In this document: positions 1 through 5,535 of the stretch, one piece after another | Numbering within the stretch: position 1 is the stretch's first letter | Layout: each line of letters opens with the position of its first letter | NCBI GenBank assembly: GCA_963578605.1 | Contig: CAUZEA010000132.1 | Span: 1-14,170, forward strand | From: JAKVCB01 sp963578605 | Lineage (GTDB): Bacteria; Planctomycetota; Planctomycetia; Pirellulales; Lacipirellulaceae | Direction: 5' to 3' | DNA: 14,170 bases | The notes under the pieces: model-generated | The model's database searches: none | What the model saw: only the letters and a program-made list of their open reading frames with translations | Told to the model about the DNA's origin: nothing | Made by a program: the position numbers and the translations under genes

Positions 1-25
1 TGGTCGTGTGTCGGTTCTTCTTCAT
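1..25 (-). CDS. IS3 transposase orfA, first 8 codons only (partial)
   Basis: The minus strand reads ATG at 25-23 followed by codons for MKKNRHTT and then leaves the window. This parallels the start of the older orfA at 1157 (MSQKRHTVDQII), and the upstream hairpin leader is at the same relative place. It would be the helix-turn-helix DNA-binding subunit of the transposase. Only the similarity of the first residues and the leader supports it, and intactness cannot be judged from this window. Confidence 0.55.
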
Positions 26-101
26 CTGAGGAAATCCTTTCCGGGCTTCGCCCGGATGCGATTCTCTCATAGACCTGGATCAGTTAAAGGGGGGAAGCCC
101 A
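1..101 (-). mobile_element. Left end of a second IS3-family element (partial, runs off window)
   Basis: Read on the minus strand from 101, this begins TGGGCTTCCCCC, a plausible IS3-type terminal repeat starting with TG. It continues through a segment like the leader of the neighbouring IS copy (TCCAGG, then GAGAGAATC at about 66-58), a perfect 6-bp hairpin at 41-55 (CCGGGC, loop TTC, GCCCGG), an AAAGGAT box, and then the start codon of orfA at 25-23. The same order of parts occurs at 1235-1158 in the older copy. The end falls inside the older element's orfB, so this is a nested insertion. The bulk of the element lies left of the window. The assignment as an IS left end is by comparison within this window. 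Confidence 0.7.
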
Positions 102-846
102 AACGGTCGATCACCCAGCAAGCCTCCTCCAAGCTCAAGAACAACTCTCGATTCAAGAGTTCGTCGCGTAGCTTGCCGACCGCCAACTCGACATAGCCAT
201 TCTCCCAAGGGCTGCCTGTGGCGATGAACAACGTGCCAACTTCCGCTTGGGCCAGCCAACGGCGAACGGCGTTTGCTACGAACTCTGGACCGCGGGCACC
301 GACGCGCAGCGTTGGTTGGCTGCGGATGTGTTCGGGCCTGCCCCGAACGGCAAACAGGTATTGCAACACGCCCAGCACGTCCTGGGAAGTCAACGAACGT
401 GCCACTTCCAGCGCCAAGCATTCGCGAGTGTACTCATCGACCACCAACAACAGCCGTAGCTGACGACCATCTTCGGTCCGATCCGATACAAAGTCGTACG
501 ACCAGACATGGTCCTTATGCTCTGCCCGGTGACGTACACAGCTGTTCTCGCTGCCACCAGAGAAGCGACGGCGGCGATGCTGTTTTCGCGGGACTTGCAT
601 GTTCTCTTGCTGTCAAATCCGGTGAACGCGTTTGTGATTGACGTGCCAATGTCGCTTCACCAACCAACGATCAATACGGTCTGCTCCAAAGCGGGGACGC
701 TGCCTGGCTAAGGATCGCATTTCACGAAGTAAACGTGGTTCATTATCTACCCTGCGCAACTGATATCGCTGAGTACTGCGAGGTTGATCGAGCACACGAC
801 GCGCTCGACGCTCCGAAACTTTTTGTGGCCCCAAACGACGACGCAC
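102..846 (-). pseudogene. IS3-family transposase orfB (DDE integrase), decayed
   Basis: The reading frame carries the IS3 orfB order: SERRARRVL near the front, then NHKRVHRI, PRKQHRRRRF, the integrase core with WSYDFVSDRTEDGRQLR (first catalytic Asp), GPEFVANAVRRWL, and GSPWENGYVE with the final Glu. It is damaged in three ways. A TGA at 613-615 stands where the family has Trp (TGG), splitting one frame in two. The second catalytic Asp, normally in a SDNGPEF motif, has been replaced by a longer run (SQPTLRVGARGPEF). The 3' end is lost after WVIDR, where the nested IS starts at 101. No active transposase can come from it. The frame is open upstream of 846, so the original start may be near 880. 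Confidence 0.85.
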
Positions 847-878
847 CTCGGTGGTCCTTCGTCGTCGGCGTTCGGGGC

Positions 879-1157
879 TTACCAGTTTCCCTGCGCGGCT
901 TCCTTGGGGATCTCCATATCAAGAGCCTGCTCCGCCACCATCTTCTTCAGCCGAGTATTCTCTTTTTGAAGGGCTTTCAGATCCTTCGCCATCTCTGGCT
1001 GCATATCTCCATATTTCTGACGCGGGCGGTAATACGTCTGTTCGGAAATCCCAAGCACCTTGCAAGCATCAGGAACCGTCTTCCCTTTACCAGGCTCAAC
1101 ATCCGCTCGGCGTAATTTCGCAATAATCTGATCCACCGTGTGTCGCTTCTGTGACAT
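879..1157 (-). CDS. IS3-family transposase orfA
   Basis: This 92-residue protein is the small, DNA-binding subunit of an IS3-family transposase. It starts MSQKRHTVDQIIAKLR, typical of the helix-turn-helix domain, followed by the recognition helix region GISEQTYYRPRQKYGDM (about 36-52). A leucine-zipper-like stretch with KALQKENTRLKKMVAEQALD follows, and the usual tail EAAQGNW. The length is normal for the family and the frame is intact. A Pro stands where most relatives have Trp in the YYRW motif. orfB begins in another frame near the stop, as is usual in this family. orfA might still bind IS ends although its partner is dead. Confidence 0.85.
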   Translation of the reverse strand: MSQKRHTVDQIIAKLRRADVEPGKGKTVPDACKVLGISEQTYYRPRQKYGDMQPEMAKDLKALQKENTRLKKMVAEQALDMEIPKEAAQGNW

Positions 1158-1236
1158 CGCAAAGAATCCTTTCCCGGCCTCCGGCCGAACTGGATTCTCT
1201 CACTTAACCTGGAGCAATTTTAGGGGAGGACGTCAC

Positions 1237-1356
1237 TTGCATTACCTGGAGAAACCCAATCGAAAAATGTGCAGTCTGTTCCTGTCCATGATGGACAAGA
1301 TGGGTGTAAAACACGAAAGCTTTGGTGATTCCCAAGAACGGCTTGCGGAAGTGTAG
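1237..1356 (+). pseudogene. 3' remnant of a gene, C-terminus resembling DUF1552 proteins
   Basis: Directly after the IS end there is an open frame of about 38 codons ending in TAG at 1354-1356. It includes SLFLSMMDKMGVKHESFGDS and ends QERLAEV. Planctomycete DUF1552 proteins commonly end in a similar pattern, roughly NL-LSLL-RMGV--E-FGDSTG-L, which is why I name that family. The identification is from memory of the pattern, not from an alignment search. The fragment is continuous in frame with the IS end, so translation from within the IS leader could in principle make a short fusion, but a function is unlikely. The 5' part of the gene is absent here and was probably displaced by the IS insertion. 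Confidence 0.55.
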
Positions 1357-1432
1357 CCAACTTGCGGGTGGCAATGGATGATTGCCAGCAACGGGTTTTG
1401 TGGAATCGATGGTTTGTTGGTCTTGGGCGATT

Positions 1433-2137
1433 ATGGCAATGCGAGTTCTTATCGTTGGTTTTGCGGTGGCCTCCTTGTTTCGCTTAAGTGGTCTGTTGGT
1501 GGCTGAACCTGTCGTCGCCAGGGCGAATGAAGTAACAGGTCGCCAGCTAGGCGCCAACTTGGGACGGTCCTTGCAGGCTGCAGTCAGTGTGGATAAGCTC
1601 CGTCGGCTCGAATTTTCCGGGGCCGACTTGCGCAATCGGCGACTTCTCTGCCCAAATCTGGCCGAGCGAATGGCCGGTCTCTCTTTTGATGAATTATACA
1701 CCAGCGACGATTATCAAAACGGAAAAGATATTGTTACGGCGGACCTGAGTCAGGTAAAGTTGAACGATGCAATTCTCGACAAGGTCGATTTGCACGTGGC
1801 ATGTTTGGTCAATGCATCGCTGCGTCGTGTCCAGATGCGTGGAACCAATCTGAGAAATGGCGTGCTCAATCGTGCGAATTTAGAAGAAGCAGACCTGTCG
1901 AATGCGGATCTGCGCGGTGTGCGGTTAAGTGGTGCCAACCTGCGTGGCGCCAATCTGTCTGGAGCAGATATGCGCGGAGCAAACCTTAACCAGGCAGACC
2001 TGTCCGGGGCGAACCTGGGCAACGCAAAGCATTTAGGTTCCACGTTGGGCAAAGCCCTGTTTGACGTCAACACGCTGTTGCCTTCAAATTTCAACCCCGC
2101 TGCTGCAGGCTGGATCCTGGTCGACCGCCTTCGCTGA
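1433..2137 (+). CDS. Exported pentapeptide-repeat protein
   Basis: The protein starts MAMRVLIVGFAVASLF and has a hydrophobic N-terminus ending in VVARA, which looks like a signal peptide cleaved after about residue 31. The rest is a run of A(D/N)LXX pentapeptides, clearest in the C-terminal half (NADLRG, GANLRG, GANLSG, GADMRG, GANLNQ, ADLSG, GANLG). Such repeats fold into a right-handed quadrilateral beta-helix. Export argues against a DNA-gyrase-protecting Qnr-type role, and the function is unknown. Starts at 1409 (ATG) or 1382 (TTG) are also in frame. I prefer 1433 because the signal peptide is then of normal length. No strong ribosome binding site is visible. The gene sits between two IS3 remnants, and its last codons may come from the end of the right-hand one. 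Confidence 0.8.
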   Translation: MAMRVLIVGFAVASLFRLSGLLVAEPVVARANEVTGRQLGANLGRSLQAAVSVDKLRRLEFSGADLRNRRLLCPNLAERMAGLSFDELYTSDDYQNGKDIVTADLSQVKLNDAILDKVDLHVACLVNASLRRVQMRGTNLRNGVLNRANLEEADLSNADLRGVRLSGANLRGANLSGADMRGANLNQADLSGANLGNAKHLGSTLGKALFDVNTLLPSNFNPAAAGWILVDRLR

Positions 2138-2139
2138 AC

Positions 2140-2440
2140 TTGCTCCGACAAGTGAGAGAATCTTTTCAGGCCTCGCGCCCGGAAAAAAATGTTTTACGTG
2201 GTATGGAAACGCTATCGTGTGGGCCAGGTTGTTTCCAAGTTGCGTCGATCGGCGCAATTGGCCATGCGGGGAATGCCCCAGACCTCGCTGCTGGTGGAAT
2301 CGACATGTAGTTCATGGCGCAAATTTCGGGATAGGAAATGCCCTGTGGCCGGGCAGGCGAAGCACCTTGTGAGACACCTCCCAGACTGTAAAATCGAGAG
2401 GCGGCCCCGACGGCCAGTCTCAACGTGGCGGAGGCAATAA
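2140..2440 (+). pseudogene. Relic of an IS3-family orfA with its leader
   Basis: Positions 2140-2191 repeat the leader of the older IS copy: TTGCTCC (2140-2146), AAGTGAGAGAATC (2150-2162), a GC-rich inverted stretch (about 2168-2182), then ATG at 2189-2191. The minus strand of the older copy has TTGCTCC and AAGTGAGAGAATC in the same order before its orfA. The frame from 2189 reads KRYRVGQVVSKLRRS, then VESTCSSWRKF and VAGQAKHL. These align with IS3 orfA patterns of the type KRHTVDQIIAKLR, V-EQTYYRWRKEYGG and VDQAKRL, with about five residues missing in between. No orfB follows. An annotation pipeline may call 2189-2440 a hypothetical protein of 83 residues; I regard it as a dead orfA. Confidence 0.6.
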
Positions 2441-2588
2441 AGTATTTTTATCACGTTGTTTGTGGGTGTGCTTCCGGCCAGTTCGTGTTCGCGCCGTGAC
2501 GCGAAGGTCAGAGGATCGAGACTGGCACGTGAGCACGGATTGCATTAACGAGTCAACCACTTTTCTTTGAAGGTAACCTGGTTTTGTT

Positions 2589-3374
2589 ATGAAGATAGAC
2601 CTCGATGGCAAGCGGGCACTGGTCACGGGCGCCGCTCGTGGTATTGGCCAGGCGATTGTCGCCCAGTTGAGTGCCAATGGTGCTCGTGTTGCCTGCGCTG
2701 ATATCGATGGAGAGGCCGTGAGAAAATCGGCGGCGGAAGTGGCAAACACCATTGCCGTCGAAATGGACATCAGCGAAGAGTCACAGGTGAATCGCGGTGT
2801 GGACCATGTCGTGGAGCAACTAGGTGGCCTGGACATTCTGGTCAACAACGCGGGAATTAACACGATGAAATACCGCGTCAATATCGACCAGTTCCCTCTT
2901 GAAGAGTGGGAGAGAATCCTCAAAGTCGATCTGACAGGTACGTATTTAGTCAGCAAGGCGGTCACTTCGATCATGACCCGCCAAAACGACGGCCGCATTG
3001 TGAATATCGCATCGGTGGTGGGAGTGGTTCCGGCGCGACTCCAGTGTGCATTTGCGGCAGCCAAAGCAGGCGTGGTTCACCTCACCAAGACGATGGCTAT
3101 TGAACTGGCCGAGCAGGGAATTTTGGTCAATTGCGTGGCTCCTGGTTCCACGTTGACCGACGGTACCAGGCAACTGTTTTACAGTGACGATGCCATCCAA
3201 AAAGAACGTGCCGAGCGGATGCTCAGTCATGTTCCCCTGGGCCGCCCAGGTACCGTCGACGAAATTGCCCACGCGGTACTCTTTTTTGTGGCACCCGAAA
3301 GCACCTACATCACCGGACAAACACTTTGTGTGGATGGTGGCTGGAGTGCGGGTGGATTTTTTCGCGATTTTTAG
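2589..3374 (+). CDS. SDR-family oxidoreductase with Phe in place of the catalytic Tyr
   Basis: This 261-residue protein is a classical short-chain dehydrogenase/reductase. The Rossmann glycine motif TGAARGIG is at residues 13-20, a D at 60 (EMDIS) matches the usual adenine-pocket Asp, and NNAG is at 86-89. Ser142 in IASVVG is the expected catalytic Ser and Lys159 the catalytic Lys, but the Tyr of YxxxK is Phe155 (FAAAK, codon TTT at 3051-3053). The Ser-to-Phe spacing of 13 equals the Ser-to-Tyr spacing in FabG, so the alignment is firm. The C-terminal ITGQTLCVDGGWSAGG is typical. Oxidoreductase activity may be reduced, lost or altered. GAAGGT at 2568-2573 is a weakly placed ribosome binding site. 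A sugar porter and a 2-oxo acid dehydrogenase follow, suggesting a role in a carbohydrate pathway. Confidence 0.9.
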   Translation: MKIDLDGKRALVTGAARGIGQAIVAQLSANGARVACADIDGEAVRKSAAEVANTIAVEMDISEESQVNRGVDHVVEQLGGLDILVNNAGINTMKYRVNIDQFPLEEWERILKVDLTGTYLVSKAVTSIMTRQNDGRIVNIASVVGVVPARLQCAFAAAKAGVVHLTKTMAIELAEQGILVNCVAPGSTLTDGTRQLFYSDDAIQKERAERMLSHVPLGRPGTVDEIAHAVLFFVAPESTYITGQTLCVDGGWSAGGFFRDF

Positions 3375-3591
3375 AGGGTGGGGGAAATAACCGGGTAAGG
3401 CCGTGAAGTTGACAGGGGCCCGCTTTTGCGGTGCGGAAAAAATACCAGGGGGAGTTTTCAACACAGCCCACCGGCAGCGGCCGGTCGCTGACGGGTGCCG
3501 GAAAAAACGTGAAGTGGGATTTAGTTTCCCGTGTCGGTGGCCCGCCCGCTTCTTTTGTTAAGTCAACCATGTCTCGGGACACGAACCGAAA

Positions 3592-3691
3592 ATGAACCCA
3601 CCCGTAGAAGCTGGCCGGAGCAGTCTCTTTGCCTTTCGTATTGCGTTCATTGCTGCCATTGGCGGCTTCCTTTTCGGCTTTGACCTGGGGA
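3592..3691 (+). pseudogene. 5' end of the MFS transporter in another frame
   Basis: ATG at 3592 opens a frame with RSSLFAFRIAFIAAIGGF followed by LFGFDLG, which is the first membrane helix of a sugar porter, including the usual GxLFGxD motif. After GGG at 3688-3690 this frame continues into unrelated residues and stops, whereas the transporter continues in the next frame at 3692 with MIGAANVYLREQF. One extra base in the G/A run 3687-3692 explains the shift. A start at 3629 reads this region out of frame and yields a non-native N-terminus. This could be a real mutation or an assembly or sequencing error. Confidence 0.75.
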
Positions 3692-5020
3692 ATGATCGGG
3701 GCAGCGAATGTCTATCTGCGGGAACAGTTCCACCTGAGTAATGTGCAATTTGGATTTGCCACGGCCAGTTCAGTTTTGGGTTGTGTGTTTGGTCCGTTTA
3801 TGGGGTCGTGGCCGTGTGATGCGATTGGCCGGAAACGGACGATGCTCATCGCCGCAGTTCTGTTGGCAGTCAGCGCCATCTTTACGGCCATTCCAGATTT
3901 TTTATGTGATGGCTCGGATGGCCAAACCATACTGGTGTTTAACATATTTCGCTTTATGGGTGGCCTTGGCGTGGGGCTTTGCTCGATTGCATCACCGATG
4001 TATATCGCCGAAATAGCGTCTCCGGCCCGGCGGGGTAGGCTTGGCATGATGTACCAACTGGCCATCGTTGTTGGGCACGCCGTGGCGCCGCTGATTGCGT
4101 TTGTGGTGATCAAGGTACTCTCGCTTGGCTTCGGAGTCACCGAAGCTGCCATTCCTGAAAACCCCTGGCTGCAGGCCTGGCGGTGGATGTTTTTGTCAGA
4201 AACGGTTTGTGTCGCTATTTTTGTGCTGTTTGTGCTGGGACTCCCTTTCAGCCCCCGCTGGCTTGCTGAAAAGGGCAAGTTTGACAAAGCCAAAGAAGTC
4301 TTGGCCATGGTCGATGGTCCGGAACACGCCGAACGGGAAATCGTCGAGATCAAGACAGGTTTAGAGCAACAAACGGGAAGCTGGAGCGACCTCTTCGGCC
4401 CTGGTCTGCGTTACGCTCTGTTGATTGGCGTTTTGCTGGCGTTTTTCAACAACTGGACTGGAATGAGCGTGATTGCCGGCTACATACCGCGGCTGTTCGA
4501 ACTTTCGGGGTTTGATCGGGAGTCAGCCATTGGAAATTTTGTCGCCGTTTATGGCGTCATGGGGCTCATGACCCTGGTGTCGTTGTTGCTGCTGGATCGC
4601 GTGGGACGACGTCCCCGGTGGATTTTTGCCTCGCTGGCCATGGCCTTGATTACCGGAGTGACCGGATACCTGTTTTATCAAGAGGTCACGGGCTGGCCGG
4701 TACTGATCATTCTTGTTCTCGTGACCGTTCCCCACGGTCTTGCCCTGGGCGGTTTGCCCTGGCTGATGATGTCGGAGCTGTTTCCCACCAACCTGAGGGC
4801 TAAAGCGGTTAGCATTACAACAACCACGCTTTGGATCTTTATCTTTTCCGGCGTCTACCTGTTCCCGTCGAGCACCGGCAGCGCACAGGAACATTTTTTG
4901 ACGGTACGTAAGGTTCAAGTCTTCGGAAAACTATTTCATTTGTCGAAAGTGACCCGGCGCACATTGAGAATCCAGCGGGTGACTTTGAAAAAGCAGGCTT
5001 CCGGCCGTTGGATCAAGTGA
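3629..5020 (+). CDS. Sugar-porter family MFS transporter, main part
   Basis: The frame codes for most of a 12-helix sugar:proton symporter. Visible family signatures are DAIGRKRT between TM2 and TM3, PMYIAEIASPARRGRLG after TM4, LPFSPRWLAEKGK after TM6 (the PESPRWL site), DRVGRRPR between TM8 and TM9, and GLPWLMMSELFPTNLRAKA at TM10. The first 21 residues from 3629 are out of frame with the native TM1, which starts at 3592 in another frame; the native frame is joined at about 3692. After about 4911 the frame again departs from the native one, which continues to 5301, so the last 35 or so residues here are not native. As it stands the protein would lack TM1 and TM12. Substrate unknown; its position between an SDR and an E1/E2 pair suggests uptake of their precursor. 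Confidence 0.8.
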   Translation: MPFVLRSLLPLAASFSALTWGMIGAANVYLREQFHLSNVQFGFATASSVLGCVFGPFMGSWPCDAIGRKRTMLIAAVLLAVSAIFTAIPDFLCDGSDGQTILVFNIFRFMGGLGVGLCSIASPMYIAEIASPARRGRLGMMYQLAIVVGHAVAPLIAFVVIKVLSLGFGVTEAAIPENPWLQAWRWMFLSETVCVAIFVLFVLGLPFSPRWLAEKGKFDKAKEVLAMVDGPEHAEREIVEIKTGLEQQTGSWSDLFGPGLRYALLIGVLLAFFNNWTGMSVIAGYIPRLFELSGFDRESAIGNFVAVYGVMGLMTLVSLLLLDRVGRRPRWIFASLAMALITGVTGYLFYQEVTGWPVLIILVLVTVPHGLALGGLPWLMMSELFPTNLRAKAVSITTTTLWIFIFSGVYLFPSSTGSAQEHFLTVRKVQVFGKLFHLSKVTRRTLRIQRVTLKKQASGRWIK

Positions 5021-5301
5021 CCGTTCTGGGAGCAACGGCCAACGGAAACAATGGCACTTTCCTGATTGCCGAGGTTACCCCTCACCAGCTTATACTGGGC
5101 CAATCGGCTCAACTCACCGCAGAAGCAGCCGGAGCCGAGGTGACACTGCAAATTGGTTCGGTTGGCCCGCCGTTCTGGCTCTTTACAGGAATTTGTATTC
5201 TGTCGCTATTGTTCGGCTTGACCATAATGCCCGAAACCAAGGGGCGCACGCTGGAAGAAATTGGAACCTCGTGGAAAAAGCGGGAAAACATCCGCAATTA
5301 G
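5008..5301 (+). CDS. C-terminal part of the MFS transporter with a soluble insert
   Basis: This frame ends with FWLFTGICILSLLFGLTIM followed by PETKGRTLEEI, the TM12 and signature tail of sugar porters, so it belongs to the transporter at 3629. The native frame can be followed upstream of 5008 to about 4912 (KTISFVESDPAHIE, then FEKAGFRPLDQVTVLG); a TAA at 4909-4911 blocks it further up. The switch from the main frame thus lies between about 4911 and 4925 and needs one lost base. The part before TM12, about 75 residues, is a beta-rich pattern (AGF-P-D-VTVLGATANGNNGTFLI-EVT---LIL) resembling small domains known from phage structural proteins. It would face outward between TM11 and TM12. As an independent gene from 5008 it is probably not real. 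Confidence 0.65.
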   Translation: MDQVTVLGATANGNNGTFLIAEVTPHQLILGQSAQLTAEAAGAEVTLQIGSVGPPFWLFTGICILSLLFGLTIMPETKGRTLEEIGTSWKKRENIRN

Positions 5302-5407
5302 CCTGCGAAGTCAGAACAACGCGACTTCTGGAATGTTTGCGGGTATTGTCAGCACCTTAACTGCTGGGGGTGGTTCCACAAGACCAGCAAACAGCGTCGA
5401 TAATGTT

Positions 5408-5432
5408 GGTCACAGCGCCTGTGGCCATTTTT
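5408..5432 (+). terminator. Rho-independent terminator after the transporter
   Basis: GGTCACAG (5408-5415) and CTGTGGCC (5419-5426) form an 8-bp stem with one G-U pair and a 3-base loop, followed by ATTTTT (5427-5432). It lies 106 bases after the transporter stop and would separate its transcript from the E1-E2 operon. Confidence 0.65.
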
Positions 5433-5459
5433 GCATAGCCGTGGTGATTCAATTAAGAT
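5431..5459 (+). promoter_or_regulatory. Weak sigma70-like promoter candidate for E1-E2
   Basis: TTGCAT (5431-5436) and TAAGAT (5454-5459) are spaced by 17 bases, each matching 4 of 6 consensus positions. A second TAAGAT lies at 5464-5469. The place is right, between a terminator and the E1 gene, but planctomycete promoters are poorly known and the match is weak. Confidence 0.22.
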
Positions 5460-5535
5460 TAAGTAAGATTGGTCGGTTGGTTGGCGAAAACCTGGCACCG
5501 ACGAACCACTTCCAGCGAGAAAACAAGAGCCCACC

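Larger units (their letters stand above)
102..1235 (-). mobile_element. Degraded IS3-family insertion sequence, cut by a nested IS
   Basis: This is an IS3-type element with orfA (879-1157) and a broken orfB (102-846), both on the minus strand. Its left end is placed at about 1235, where the minus strand reads TGACGTCCTCCCC. A hairpin leader (CGGCC at 1175-1179, GGCCG at 1183-1187) precedes orfA, as in the copy at the left edge. The right end of the element is missing here because the second IS begins at 101, inside orfB. The remainder may lie beyond the nested copy, left of the window. Insertion of this element removed the 5' part of the gene whose tail is at 1237-1356. It is very unlikely to be mobile by itself. 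Confidence 0.8.

Noticed and set aside
1204..1701. Open frame of 165 residues on the minus strand
   Set aside because: It overlaps the IS end, the gene remnant and the front of the pentapeptide gene, and shows no domain.
3415..3440. Short CCGC/GCGG hairpin followed by an A-run, as terminator of the SDR gene
   Set aside because: The stem is only 4 bp, and the run that follows is A rather than T on the coding strand.
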